This document shows positions 42,112-51,543 of a stretch of 64,000 bases of DNA, in pieces. The translations under genes and the position numbers were made by a program. The notes below the pieces were generated by a model. That model saw nothing but the letters and a program-made list of their open reading frames with translations, was not told where the DNA came from and searched no databases. Every line of letters starts with the position of its first letter. The stretch's first letter is position 1. The DNA is from Eubacterium sp. 1001713B170207_170306_E7 (GTDB taxonomy: Bacteria > Bacillota > Clostridia > Eubacteriales > Eubacteriaceae), in assembly GCF_015547515.1 (NCBI RefSeq), contig NZ_JADMVE010000003.1, positions 372,001 to 436,000 on the forward strand. Direction: 5' to 3'.

Positions 42112-44079
42112 ATGGCTATAGAAAATGTTATGATGATGAACGTTGTAGGCAAGATAAACTACGTCGACCGTTTCGCTAAAGACATTTTTCTTTTCAATGA
42201 TATCCAGATTGTTGACGCCATGAACGAAATTGACACCGGCCGTTTTACTTTGCCAGTCTGCGAAGAGAACATCGGTGAGCTTCTGGGTTTTGCCCAGCTC
42301 GTTCCTGGTGAGAACATGGTGGATGAGAAAATTTTTGTGCAGAAGGTGCAGAAATTAAATGAGCTTTACGACAATAAGCTGACCCTGGATACAAAAGCCC
42401 TGTCCGGAAAGGAATACGACCTTGGTGAAATCCTTGAAAAAGCCGATCGTTACCAAAATTATCTGGATACGGAATTTGAAAATCTCGGAAAAGCGCGGGA
42501 AGAACTGAAAAAAGTTAATACGAGTATCGAAGCCTACGAATACATCAAAAATATTGATGTGCCGATGGAAACTTTGAACAACATGGAGTACTTTACCTAC
42601 ACCATTGGCTCCGTCTCTAAGGATAACGCGGCCCGGCTAAAGAGTATTTACAACACGGTTACCTCCATCGTGTTCCATGTGGGGGATACCAGCCAGAACG
42701 AAGAAGTCTTTATGATTATTTCGCCCAAGGATTTTGAGGTGGAAACCAATCGTATTTTAAAGGCGCTGAGCTTTAAGCTGGTTGAAGGCTACAACGACGC
42801 CTATGTAAAAGCACCGGGCGATATTTTAACCGATCTGGGGCTTGAAAAAGTAAAACTGGAAAAAACAATTTCCGAAAATGAAGCGCTGCTTGAAAAGCAC
42901 CGTGATGAAAACAAGGTGGAGGCCGAAGAAGTCTTTAACGTGCTGACACTTTACGCAAACTTGAATATCATTAAAAAGTACATGGCTTTCAGTGATGAAA
43001 ACTTCTATTTTTCCGGCTGGGTCTCCAAAAAAGACAGAGCGGCTTTGGAAAAGATCGCTGCGCAGTATGACAATATGATTGTCATGTTCACCGATCCCGA
43101 CGCTGCCAACAAACCGCCGACAAAAATGAAAAACAACTGGGTTTTCAGGCCCTTTGAGACACTGGTAAAAATGTACGGGGTGCCAGCGTATAACGAGTTA
43201 GATCCCACCCCATTTCTCAGTATCACATATTTATTTTGCTTTGGTTATATGTTTGGGGATGTAGGACAGGGGCTTGTCCTATTACTGGCCGGCTATATCT
43301 TAGGCAAACGGGGAGTAGAATTGGGGCATGTTATTGCACGAATGGCATGCAGTTCCATTATTTTTGGCTTCATATACGGAAGTATATTTGGTAATGAGTC
43401 GATTTTGCCGACCCTATGGGTCAGGCCCTTTGAAAACATCAATACGGTGCTTTTGACGGCGGTCGTACTCGGTGTAGTGATGCTGTTTATCGCATACCTG
43501 TACAGCATTATCAACAAGCTGCGGGCGGGGGACATTAAAGAAGGACTCTTTGGCAAGAATGGTATTGCCGGTTTTGTCCTTTATGTCAGCATCCTGCTGT
43601 GTGCGCTCTGCGCTACGGGCATTATTCCGGGCGGCAGTGCTTTTACACCATTTTTGGCAGTTCTTGCAGTCGCTCTGGTTATCCTGGTGCTGCTGCGTGA
43701 GCCCATTGCCAATACCATCAGAAAAAGAAAATTATACGATACATCCGCAGGGGATTATTATGTGGAAAGCGGCTTCGAGCTGTTTGAAATGCTGCTGGCC
43801 ATGCTCAGCAACACCCTGTCGTTTATCAGAGTCGGAGCCTTTGCGCTGACTCACGTTGGATTGTTTATGGCATTTGAAACCCTGGCTACCATGGTAGGCG
43901 GTGGTTTCGGCGGTGTGATTGTTCTGATTGTCGGTAATGTTTTAATCATTGTGCTGGAGGGTCTGATCGACTTTATCCAGTGTCTGAGATTACAGTTCTA
44001 TGAGCTGTTCAGTAAATATTATACCGGTGACGGGGAAGAATTTATTCCTCTGAGCACAGAAATCAGAAACACACTTTAA
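42112..44079 (+). CDS. V-type ATPase subunit I (a-type, membrane stator)
   Basis: A 655-residue subunit with a soluble N-terminal half (about 1-350, coiled-coil stretches) and a membrane half of about 7-8 helices. SNTLSFIRVGAFALTHVG (near 570) holds the essential arginine that faces the ring glutamate. It forms the ion half-channels and anchors the peripheral stalks. AAAGGAAG precedes the ATG. Confidence 0.93.
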   Translation: MAIENVMMMNVVGKINYVDRFAKDIFLFNDIQIVDAMNEIDTGRFTLPVCEENIGELLGFAQLVPGENMVDEKIFVQKVQKLNELYDNKLTLDTKALSGKEYDLGEILEKADRYQNYLDTEFENLGKAREELKKVNTSIEAYEYIKNIDVPMETLNNMEYFTYTIGSVSKDNAARLKSIYNTVTSIVFHVGDTSQNEEVFMIISPKDFEVETNRILKALSFKLVEGYNDAYVKAPGDILTDLGLEKVKLEKTISENEALLEKHRDENKVEAEEVFNVLTLYANLNIIKKYMAFSDENFYFSGWVSKKDRAALEKIAAQYDNMIVMFTDPDAANKPPTKMKNNWVFRPFETLVKMYGVPAYNELDPTPFLSITYLFCFGYMFGDVGQGLVLLLAGYILGKRGVELGHVIARMACSSIIFGFIYGSIFGNESILPTLWVRPFENINTVLLTAVVLGVVMLFIAYLYSIINKLRAGDIKEGLFGKNGIAGFVLYVSILLCALCATGIIPGGSAFTPFLAVLAVALVILVLLREPIANTIRKRKLYDTSAGDYYVESGFELFEMLLAMLSNTLSFIRVGAFALTHVGLFMAFETLATMVGGGFGGVIVLIVGNVLIIVLEGLIDFIQCLRLQFYELFSKYYTGDGEEFIPLSTEIRNTL

Positions 44080-44141
44080 TCAAAATAACATGATCAATAT
44101 TTCTATCCCTGATGGGATACACGAAGAAAAAGGAGTTTAAA

Positions 44142-44576
44142 ATGAGTATTTTAACAATTATTACAATTTTAGCTGGTCTTTTAGTTCTGGCAACCATTGC
44201 CGGTGGTGTTTATTTTATTTATAAGGACTGCACCTCTGAACAGAGCCGTCTGAAAAAGTTTTTAAGATTTAATTTAGCCGGTTTTATCCCGACGATGGCC
44301 GCTGCTTTAATTATGTTTGCTCCATCTGCTGTTGCCGCCGCTACCAATCCTGCCGGCATGTCCGATGCTGGCCTGGGTTACATTGGCGCTGCATTATCGA
44401 CTGGTTTAGCCTGTGTGGGTGCAGGTTATGCTGTTGGTGTCGTTGGTTCCGCCGCTCTGGGCGCTGTATCCGAAAATGAAAAGATTCTTGGTAAAACTCT
44501 GATCTACGTAGGCCTGGCTGAAGGGGTTGCCATTTACGGATTAATTATCTCGATCATGATCATCGGTAGTCTCTAA
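44142..44576 (+). CDS. V-type ATPase ring subunit K (c-type)
   Basis: A 144-residue membrane subunit with four hydrophobic segments. The C-terminal hairpin is the conserved c-ring unit, and the ion-binding glutamate is in GLAEGVAIYGL (near 126). The N-terminal pair of segments is poorly conserved. No glutamine/ES signature of sodium-binding rings is obvious, so ion specificity stays open. I start at 44142 because AAAAAGGAG precedes that ATG; an in-frame ATG at 44112 lacks a site. Confidence 0.88.
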   Translation: MSILTIITILAGLLVLATIAGGVYFIYKDCTSEQSRLKKFLRFNLAGFIPTMAAALIMFAPSAVAAATNPAGMSDAGLGYIGAALSTGLACVGAGYAVGVVGSAALGAVSENEKILGKTLIYVGLAEGVAIYGLIISIMIIGSL

Positions 44577-44596
44577 GCCTTTAAGGATATGACAAA

Positions 44597-44899
44597 ATGA
44601 AATCTTTTGTGATCAGCGAAAATCGTGATTCCTATTTAGGCATGAAATTAGCTGGAATCGAAGGCGCCTACGTCAGAGATCAGGAAACCATTGAGAGTAC
44701 GTTTAAAGAAGCTCTGAAGAATAAGGAAATCGGCATTATCTTTCTGACCGAAAAGGCTTATTTAATGATCGAGGAGCTCGTACTGGATACCAAAAAAAAG
44801 GTTCTCTTCCCTTTGATCACGGTCATACCTGACCGCTATGGTTATCAGAGAGAACAGGGAATCATCACCCAATATATTAAAGAATCCGTAGGATTGTAA
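44597..44899 (+). CDS. V-type ATPase subunit F
   Basis: A 100-residue protein of the subunit F family (EIGIIFLTEKAYLMIEE and the FPLITVIPDR core), which binds the central stalk subunit D. It sits between K and E. No ribosome binding site is strong; AAGGATATG is closest. Confidence 0.85.
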   Translation: MKSFVISENRDSYLGMKLAGIEGAYVRDQETIESTFKEALKNKEIGIIFLTEKAYLMIEELVLDTKKKVLFPLITVIPDRYGYQREQGIITQYIKESVGL

Positions 44900-44911
44900 G
44901 GAAGTGAACAC

Positions 44912-45529
44912 ATGATATCAGTTGAAGAAAAACTTGGTGTCTTTACACAATATCTCCTAAGGAAACAACGCGAATGGGGCAAGCAGACCATCAACACAGC
45001 GAAAGATAAAAAGCTGGAAATGGTGAAGGCTTCGAGTGAAAAAATCAAGGAAGAAAAACGCAGTATCGAAGAACGCGGTTACCACGTTATTTTCCGTGAT
45101 AAAAATAAAATCATCGCCCAGGGTAAAAACACTGCAAAAACAGAGCTTTTGGAAGAAAAAAGCCGTATTTTGGAGGATTTTAAACAGGCGGTGGTGGATG
45201 AAGCCAGAAATTATGTCGGCACAGAAATCTACCGCGGCTATCTTGTAAAATGTCTGGAAAAGGTTCCGAGCATTTTGAGAGACCGCAAGGATATTATTGT
45301 TTTTGTAAATGACCCGGACAGCGCGTTTGTCAAACAAAACGCCTCAAGGGTTCTGTCCGATTACACCATCACATTTGATGCGTTACCTGCAGGCACCATT
45401 GGAGGCATTGTAGTCAGAGACACAGACAACCGTATTAACTGCGATTTTACCGTCGAGAACCTTGTACGCACCAATTACAAGCTCATCGGTATGCGCTTGA
45501 ACGAAGTAATGGAAAAGCAGGTGGGTTAA
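44912..45529 (+). CDS. V-type ATPase subunit E (peripheral stalk)
   Basis: A 205-residue stator subunit: a long charged N-terminal helix (to about 100) followed by a globular domain (GGIVVRDTDNRINCDFTVENL), as in E subunits that cap subunit A/B. Its stop directly abuts the start of subunit A. Confidence 0.82.
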   Translation: MISVEEKLGVFTQYLLRKQREWGKQTINTAKDKKLEMVKASSEKIKEEKRSIEERGYHVIFRDKNKIIAQGKNTAKTELLEEKSRILEDFKQAVVDEARNYVGTEIYRGYLVKCLEKVPSILRDRKDIIVFVNDPDSAFVKQNASRVLSDYTITFDALPAGTIGGIVVRDTDNRINCDFTVENLVRTNYKLIGMRLNEVMEKQVG

Positions 45530-47317
45530 TTGAGTAATGAAGTAAAGAATGAAGTAAAAGGCGTTATTTCAGGCATCAACGGACCCGTTGTAACAGGGAC
45601 CAACATGACCGCCTTCCAAATGCGTGAAATGGTCATGGTCGGCAGGAAAAAGCTGATCGGCGAAGTCATTGTCCTGGACGGCGACATTGGAACCATTCAG
45701 GTATATGAAGAAACCGAAGGCCTGATGCCCGGCGAGGAAATCCTGTCAACCGGCATGCCTTTAAGCGTAAAGCTTGGACCGGGGATGCTTAAAAATATGT
45801 TTGATGGTATCCAAAGGCCCCTGGAAAAAATACAGGAGATCTCTCCGGTGTTTATCCCGGAAGGGATCGGCCTGATGTCCATTGACGAAGAAAAACTGTG
45901 GGATTATAAAGCCCGGCTGAGTGTTGGCGATACCGTTAAACCCGGACAGGTCTTTGGGACCGTTCAGGAAACCCTGATGATCGAGCACCGCCTCATGGTG
46001 CCGCCGAACGTAAAGGGAACCGTGGTGGAAGCCAGAGAAGACGGCAGCTATAATATCGAAACGGCGTTAGTCGTGGTTGAGGATGACCGAAAAAGACGGC
46101 ATGCGCTCAAGATGTACCAGGAATGGCCGGTAAGAACACCGCGTCCTGCCAGGTTCAGAAGAGAGCCGGAAAAACCACTGGTCACCGGCCAGCGTATCAT
46201 TGACTTTTTCTTCCCCATTGCCAAGGGCGGTACAGCAGCCATTCCGGGGGGCTTCGGGACCGGTAAAACCACCACCCAGCATCAGCTGGCAAAATGGTCC
46301 GATGCGGATATTATCATCTACATTGGCTGTGGCGAGCGTGGTAATGAAATGACCGAGGTTATCGAAGATTTCCCAGGCCTCATCGACCCGAAATCCGGCG
46401 AGTCCATCATGGAGCGTACGGTTATGATCGCCAATACCTCCAACATGCCCGTTGCGGCCCGTGAAGCCAGTATCTATACCGGTATCACCATGGCCGAATA
46501 TTTCAGAGATATGGGCTATGACGTGGCCATGATGGCTGACTCCACCTCCCGCTGGGCAGAAGCCCTGCGTGAAATCTCCGGACGTCTGGAAGAAATGCCG
46601 GCGGAAGAAGGCTATCCGGCTTACCTGTCCTCCCGTATCGCAGAGTTCTACGAACGTGCTGGCTCTGTGGACACCTTGTGCGGGGAAGAGGGCTCCATCA
46701 GTATTGTCGGGGCCGTATCACCGGCTGGCGGGGACTTCTCAGAGCCCGTTACCGAAAATACCAAGCGTTATGTCAACACCTTCCTGGCTCTGGATAAGAA
46801 CCTGGCCTATGCCCGTCACTATCCGGCCATCAACTGGATGGAAAGCTACTCCGGTTATGTGAAGCTGCTGACCGACTGGTATGAGGACAACGTGGCCGAG
46901 GACAGTATCCAGCTGCGTAACAAAATGCTGGATCTGCTGTTCCAGGAAAACAAGCTCCAGGAAATGGTCATGCTCATCGGTGAAGACGCACTGCCGGACG
47001 ACCAGCGCTGGGTGTTAAATATCGCCAAGCTCATCCGGGTCGGCTTCCTACAGCAGAACACCTTTGACGATACCGACACCTATGTACCGCTTGAAAAACA
47101 GTACCGTATGTTAAAGGTTATGGATTATCTCTATGAAAAAGGCCTGGCAGGCCTGAAGCAGGGGATACCGACCTCGGTGCTTTACAATGAAAAAATCTTT
47201 GATGATGTCATCAAGATGAAATATAATATTCCGAATGATGATTTCAGTGGGATTGATGTCCTGAGACAGGATATTGATGAATACTACGACGATCTCATGC
47301 GCAGATATCAGGATTAA
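45530..47317 (+). CDS. atpA: V-type ATPase catalytic subunit A
   Basis: A 595-residue catalytic subunit. Walker [18 protein letters not shown] lies near residue 240, the catalytic glutamate follows in GCGERGNEM, and the long non-homologous insert of about 90 residues typical of V/A-type A subunits is present before it. The start is TTG, with AGGTGG upstream; the preceding stop ends at the base before it. Confidence 0.95.
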   Translation: MSNEVKNEVKGVISGINGPVVTGTNMTAFQMREMVMVGRKKLIGEVIVLDGDIGTIQVYEETEGLMPGEEILSTGMPLSVKLGPGMLKNMFDGIQRPLEKIQEISPVFIPEGIGLMSIDEEKLWDYKARLSVGDTVKPGQVFGTVQETLMIEHRLMVPPNVKGTVVEAREDGSYNIETALVVVEDDRKRRHALKMYQEWPVRTPRPARFRREPEKPLVTGQRIIDFFFPIAKGGTAAIPGGFGTGKTTTQHQLAKWSDADIIIYIGCGERGNEMTEVIEDFPGLIDPKSGESIMERTVMIANTSNMPVAAREASIYTGITMAEYFRDMGYDVAMMADSTSRWAEALREISGRLEEMPAEEGYPAYLSSRIAEFYERAGSVDTLCGEEGSISIVGAVSPAGGDFSEPVTENTKRYVNTFLALDKNLAYARHYPAINWMESYSGYVKLLTDWYEDNVAEDSIQLRNKMLDLLFQENKLQEMVMLIGEDALPDDQRWVLNIAKLIRVGFLQQNTFDDTDTYVPLEKQYRMLKVMDYLYEKGLAGLKQGIPTSVLYNEKIFDDVIKMKYNIPNDDFSGIDVLRQDIDEYYDDLMRRYQD

Positions 47318-47328
47318 GGAGGCACAGT

Positions 47329-48714
47329 ATGCAGAGAGAATATCTAAAAATAGACAACATTAACGGGCCTCTTATTCTGATCACAGACGTTGAGGATGTT
47401 TTCTACGGCGAGGTGGTAAACATTCAGGACCAGGCCACCGGCGAGGTGAAAAAAGGAAAGGTCATCAAAATTGACGGCACCACCATCACCATCCAGGTGT
47501 TCCAGTCCACCGCCGGCCTGGCCGCCGAAAACAGCGTCACCCGCTTTACCGGCGAGGCCTTTAAAATCCCAATGTCCATGGACCTCATGGGCCGCGTGTT
47601 CAACGGGATTGGAGAACCCATTGATAACGGTGCGGATATCTTCAGTACCGTTGAATCCAATATCAATGGTGCGCCCATCAACCCCATGAGCCGTGAATAC
47701 CCGCGTAACTTTATTCAGACCGGTATTTCCGCCATCGACGTGCTGATGACCCTGATCCGTGGCCAGAAGCTGCCGATCTTCTCCGGAAACGGCCTGTCCC
47801 ACAATGAGCTGGCCGCGCAGATCGTGCGCCAGGCCAAGCTGAGCGACGATGTGGACGAACAGTTCGCCATCGTGTTTGCCGCCATCGGCGTTAAGCACGA
47901 CGATGAAAAGTTCTTCCGCAAAACCTTTGAGGAAGCCAACGTCATGGACCGGGTTGTCATGTTTGTCAACTACGCCGATGACCCGGTAGCCGAAAGAAAC
48001 ACCGCGCCGCGGTGCGCTCTGACCGTTGCCGAGTACCTGGCCTTCCAGAAGGATATGCATATTCTGGTCGTCATGAGCGATATTACCGCTTACTGCGAGG
48101 GCCTGCGTGAAATTTCGTCGGCCCGTGAAGAAGTACCAAGCCGTAAGGGCTACCCGGGCTACATGTACTCCGACCTGGCCGCGCTGTACGAACGCGCCGG
48201 CATGTTAAAGAGCAGCAGGGGTTCCATTACCTTCCTGCCCATCCTGACCATGCCGAATGATGATATCACCCATCCCATCCCTGACTTAACCGGTTATATA
48301 ACCGAGGGCCAGATTGTACTGGGACGTGACCTGTTCCAGCGGAGCATCTATCCGCCGATCGACGTCCTGCCATCCCTCTCCCGTCTGATGAAGGACGGTA
48401 TCGGGGAAGGCTACACCCGTGAAGACCATCAGGACCTGGCCAATCAGCTGTTTGCCGCTTATTCCAGAGTGCAGGAAGTCCGTGACCTTTCCCAGATCAT
48501 GGGTGAGGACGACCTATCCGAAACCGATAAGCTGTATATGGAATTTGGCCGTGCCTTTGAAGATGAATTCCTGAGCCAGGACTTTGATGAAAACCGGACC
48601 ATCTATGAAAGCCTGGATCTTGGCTGGAAGCTGTTAACCATCCTGCCAGTCACCGAGCTTGACCGTCTGAGTCCAAAACTGATCGAAAAATATCTGCCAA
48701 AGAAGAATGCGTAG
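47329..48714 (+). CDS. atpB: V-type ATPase regulatory subunit B
   Basis: A 461-residue nucleotide-binding, non-catalytic subunit. The degenerate P-loop is [14 protein letters not shown] (near 153), and [22 protein letters not shown] is a hallmark of V/A-type B subunits. Eleven bases separate it from subunit A, with AAGGAGG present. Confidence 0.95.
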   Translation: MQREYLKIDNINGPLILITDVEDVFYGEVVNIQDQATGEVKKGKVIKIDGTTITIQVFQSTAGLAAENSVTRFTGEAFKIPMSMDLMGRVFNGIGEPIDNGADIFSTVESNINGAPINPMSREYPRNFIQTGISAIDVLMTLIRGQKLPIFSGNGLSHNELAAQIVRQAKLSDDVDEQFAIVFAAIGVKHDDEKFFRKTFEEANVMDRVVMFVNYADDPVAERNTAPRCALTVAEYLAFQKDMHILVVMSDITAYCEGLREISSAREEVPSRKGYPGYMYSDLAALYERAGMLKSSRGSITFLPILTMPNDDITHPIPDLTGYITEGQIVLGRDLFQRSIYPPIDVLPSLSRLMKDGIGEGYTREDHQDLANQLFAAYSRVQEVRDLSQIMGEDDLSETDKLYMEFGRAFEDEFLSQDFDENRTIYESLDLGWKLLTILPVTELDRLSPKLIEKYLPKKNA

Positions 48715-48724
48715 GTGATCACTT

Positions 48725-49351
48725 ATGGCCATTAAAATCACGCCGACTAAGGCAAATTTAATCAAGTCGAAGTCAAGCCTGGCCTTTTCAACCAAAGGGT
48801 ATAACCTGCTCGATAAAAAGCGGACCGTCCTGATCCAGGAAATCATGAAGCTGGTCAAGCAGTCCGAGGAGATCGAACAGAAGATTACCGAAATTTTTAA
48901 GGAAGCTTACATAGCACTCCAGCAGGTAACCATCAGCATGGGCCTCAACCACGTTGAGGAATACGCTTTGTCCATCCCGCAGGAGGAAGACTTTGACGTG
49001 CGTACCCGAAGCGTTATGGGCGTCGATATTCCAGAAATTGTGGACAACGAGGACAAGAACAAAAACTTCAGCCTGCCCTATGGCTTCCATGAAAATAATC
49101 CGGCCTTGGATGTGGCCATCGAGAAGTTTAATGAGGTAAAGCACCTGTCCTATAAGCTGGCAGAAATCGAGAGTACAGCCTTCAAGCTATCCCTCGAGAT
49201 CAAAAAAACACAGAAAAGTGCCAACGCTCTGGATAAAATTCAGATACCAAAGCTTAAGGATCAAATTAAATACATTGAGGAAAGCATCGAAGAAAAGGAC
49301 CGTGAGGAAAACTTCCGTATTAAAAAGGTCAAAAAACACAACCAATCATAA
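48725..49351 (+). CDS. atpD: V-type ATPase central stalk subunit D
   Basis: A 208-residue rotor subunit, almost entirely helical, starting AIKITPTKANLIKSKSSLAFS and ending in a long coiled helix. It is the last gene of the operon, followed by a terminator. Confidence 0.92.
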   Translation: MAIKITPTKANLIKSKSSLAFSTKGYNLLDKKRTVLIQEIMKLVKQSEEIEQKITEIFKEAYIALQQVTISMGLNHVEEYALSIPQEEDFDVRTRSVMGVDIPEIVDNEDKNKNFSLPYGFHENNPALDVAIEKFNEVKHLSYKLAEIESTAFKLSLEIKKTQKSANALDKIQIPKLKDQIKYIEESIEEKDREENFRIKKVKKHNQS

Positions 49352-49360
49352 CGTAACGTT

Positions 49361-49390
49361 ACAGAAACCACCAAATTTGGTGGTTTCTGT
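49361..49390 (+). terminator. Terminator of the V-type ATPase operon
   Basis: A perfect 30-base palindrome (15-bp arms, ACAGAAACCACCAAA) lies 10 bases after the subunit D stop and is followed by TATTTC. Being symmetrical, it can act in either direction. Confidence 0.75.
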
Positions 49391-49465
49391 TATTTCACGG
49401 GCTTTTCAGGTATATTCTTTATAAAGACAACGAATTTTTTGAAATTGTTACAATATTAAGATTTA

Positions 49466-49494
49466 TTGACACTTTAGTTGAATTTTGTTAAAAT
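49466..49494 (+). promoter_or_regulatory. Promoter of the G5/3D-domain gene
   Basis: TTGACA (49466-49471) and TAAAAT (49489-49494) with a 17-base spacer. Confidence 0.8.
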
Positions 49495-49581
49495 TTATAG
49501 TGAAATTATTATTTTTCCTATTATACTTTCAACCGTTCTTCAAAATGAAGAACACAAAAAAATGAAAGGAAGCAATTATCT

Positions 49582-50991
49582 ATGAGTGAATTTATGAGCA
49601 GTCATTGGAAAAAGCTCGTCGGTATGATTTTTCTGATCGTATTGACCGTTGCCATGGGCATCGCCTGTGCTTTTACCATGACTAAGAACATTGAAGTATC
49701 ACTGGACGAAAATACCGGAAACGGCAGCGTCCAGACCGAAACCCTGGCCAGTCAGCGCCAGTCCCAGATCGGTGAAGTACTCAAGCAGAAGGGCTATCCG
49801 GTGGATTCCACCGATTATACCGTCAGCGTTCCCCTTGACACCAAGGTGAAGGACGTCGACAATGTCAGCATCAAAAAGAACGCCAAGGGCACCTTAAACG
49901 TAGATGGCAATGGACATACCTATGATTCCACTGCCGATACCGTCGGAGATCTTTTAAAGGATCAGAACATCACCCTGGGCGCAAGCGACATTGTGGTCCC
50001 GTCAGCCGACACCGCCCTGACCACAGAGGTTAAAGAAATTAAAATCGTGCGCCGTGAGGAAAAAGAAGAAAGCCGCATGGAGGCCATTCCTTTTGAGGTT
50101 AAGCAAACAGTAAACCCAGAGCTTGAAGAAGGAAAGCAGAATATCATAACCGCCGGCGTAAACGGCAGTAAAAAGATTACCGATAAGCTCGTATACGAAG
50201 ACGGTATACTGGTCAGCCAGGAAACCGTGGCGACCCAGGTCGTGCTTGAGCCAGTGACCGAAGTCGTTGAGGTCGGCAGTAAGGTAACCACCGAAGTAAA
50301 ACAGGAAACCCGTGAGGAGGCCATTGCCTTTACCAGCCAGAAGGTGGAAAATCCAGAGCTGGAACAGGGAAAAACCAACGTGAAAACCGCCGGTGTCAAT
50401 GGCACGGCCCGGATCACCGAAAATGTCACCTACGAAAACGGTAAGGAAATTACCCGTGATGTCGTGGCGAAGGAAACCATCAAGGAACCCGTGACCGAGG
50501 TAGTCGAAGTTGGAACAAAAGCCGCTGAACCGGCGCCAACCCCCACACCAGAGCCGACGCCAGAGCCTACCCCAGAAGCGACACAGCCGGAAACTCCCGC
50601 AGAACAGCCAGCGCCAACCCCGGAACCTACCCCGGCGCCAGCGCCAGAGCCTACCCCGGCACCAGAGCCAGAACCTGAACAGCCCGCGGAAGAAAGCAAT
50701 GGGATTGATCTGAGTAATGCAACCCATTTTACCGCTAACTGTACCGCCTATGTGGCCACCGGTAATGCCACAGCCTCCGGCGCATGGCCCACATCCGGCC
50801 ATACCATCGCAGCCGATCTGACCAATTATCCCATCGGCACCAGAATCTATATTCCGTATTTTGATACCGTATTTACCGTAGAAGACAGCGGCGGCGCCGT
50901 AAAAGGCAATGTCATTGATATCTTCTTCGACAGCTACGCCGAAGCCATCAGCTTTGGACGCCGGAATCTGGACGCTTATGTGTTAAATTAA
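49582..50991 (+). CDS. Surface G5 and 3D domain cell-wall protein (YabE/Rpf-like)
   Basis: A 469-residue exported protein. Residues about 10-33 form a single hydrophobic signal-anchor. A DUF348-like region follows (to about 140), then two tandem G5 domains (about 165-245 and 250-325, each with an ITAGVNG/KTAGVNG and ending VTEVVEVG), a Pro/Thr/Glu/Ala-rich linker (about 325-375), and a C-terminal 3D domain (ATASGAWPTSGHTIAAD, IYIPYFDTVFTVEDSGGAVKG, VIDIFFDSY) named for its three aspartates. 3D domains occur in lytic transglycosylase-like peptidoglycan enzymes; G5 domains bind amino sugars or self-associate. The likely role is wall remodelling. It is monocistronic. Confidence 0.9.
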   Translation: MSEFMSSHWKKLVGMIFLIVLTVAMGIACAFTMTKNIEVSLDENTGNGSVQTETLASQRQSQIGEVLKQKGYPVDSTDYTVSVPLDTKVKDVDNVSIKKNAKGTLNVDGNGHTYDSTADTVGDLLKDQNITLGASDIVVPSADTALTTEVKEIKIVRREEKEESRMEAIPFEVKQTVNPELEEGKQNIITAGVNGSKKITDKLVYEDGILVSQETVATQVVLEPVTEVVEVGSKVTTEVKQETREEAIAFTSQKVENPELEQGKTNVKTAGVNGTARITENVTYENGKEITRDVVAKETIKEPVTEVVEVGTKAAEPAPTPTPEPTPEPTPEATQPETPAEQPAPTPEPTPAPAPEPTPAPEPEPEQPAEESNGIDLSNATHFTANCTAYVATGNATASGAWPTSGHTIAADLTNYPIGTRIYIPYFDTVFTVEDSGGAVKGNVIDIFFDSYAEAISFGRRNLDAYVLN

Positions 50992-51001
50992 ATTAGAATC
51001 C

Positions 51002-51047
51002 AAACCTCTCCGCCACCGAATAATCCCGGTGCGCGGAGAGGTTTTTT
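51002..51047 (+). terminator. Terminator of the G5/3D-domain gene
   Basis: AAACCTCTCCGC pairs with GCGGAGAGGTTT, with an inner CACCG/CGGTG stem, and ends in a T run. Confidence 0.9.
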
Positions 51048-51188
51048 AGTTTGAAAAATATTGATGAAAGTTTTAAAAGACACACTATCCTAAATACGTT
51101 GGAAGTGGTTGAAATGTGTTCGTTATAAAAGAAAAAGACTCGCAGACTATTCAAAGTCTGCGAACGACACATCTAAAAGCTAATGAGT

Positions 51189-51320
51189 ACCATGTTTTTC
51201 TCTTTTGCTGACCATGTTTTTGACCAAAGAAGAATTTAAAATTTGAAAATAAAAACATAAAAGAAATCGCTTAAAATCAGGATTTTTGAGGTTTATTTTG
51301 ACCATGTTTTGACCATGTTG
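51189..51320 (+). repeat. Cluster of ACCATGTT repeats
   Basis: ACCATGTT occurs four times, three as GACCATGTT (51210, 51300 and 51311). Their function is unknown; spaced short direct repeats of this kind can be recombinase or regulator sites. Confidence 0.45.
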
Positions 51321-51347
51321 GCTCTTTTATAAATAAGAAAAGAAAAT

Positions 51348-51376
51348 TTGACGAAAAATACTTTTATTGTTAAAAT
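51348..51376 (+). promoter_or_regulatory. Upstream promoter of the TnpB-like gene
   Basis: TTGACG (51348-51353) and TAAAAT (51371-51376) with a 17-base spacer. Transcription from here would include the second hairpin repeat in a leader of about 160 bases. Confidence 0.6.
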
Positions 51377-51428
51377 ATAGATATAAATTGACTTTAAAGA
51401 AAAATATTTAATTTTTTCAAAAAAGTGG

Positions 51429-51457
51429 ATGCTTTTTTCATTACCTAATGTTATAAT
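51429..51457 (+). promoter_or_regulatory. Extended -10 promoter of the TnpB-like gene
   Basis: TGTTATAAT ending at 51457 is a full extended -10 element (TGnTATAAT); the -35 region (ATGCTT) is weak. Confidence 0.55.
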
Positions 51458-51543
51458 AGGTATCGCAGTTAAATTATAAAAAAGTGAAATTAAAAAAAGA
51501 CTCGCAGACTTTGAATAGTCTGCGAACAAATGGAGGCCCCAAA

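Larger units (their letters stand above)
51131..51528 (+). repeat. Pair of hairpin repeats flanking the TnpB-like gene leader
   Basis: The same 9-bp stem TCGCAGACT/AGTCTGCGA occurs at 51140-51163 and 51502-51525, each preceded by AAAAAGAC and followed by AC. The six-base loop is ATTCAA in the first and its reverse complement TTGAAT in the second, as if the hairpin core had been inverted. The two bracket about 340 bp of AT-rich leader. They resemble subterminal hairpins of IS200/IS605 elements or REP-like units. Confidence 0.7.

Noticed and set aside
47344-48060. Minus-strand open frame of 238 codons inside V-ATPase subunit B
   Set aside because: Antisense shadow of a conserved gene with G+C-rich third positions.
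50002-50802. Minus-strand Gly/Arg/Trp-rich open frames opposite the G5/3D gene
   Set aside because: The low-complexity sequence is the complement of the Pro/Thr linker and G5 repeats.
51293-51529. Minus-strand 78-codon frame in the leader of the TnpB-like gene
   Set aside because: It is AT-rich, Phe/Ile/Lys-biased, lacks a ribosome binding site and crosses the hairpin repeat and promoters.
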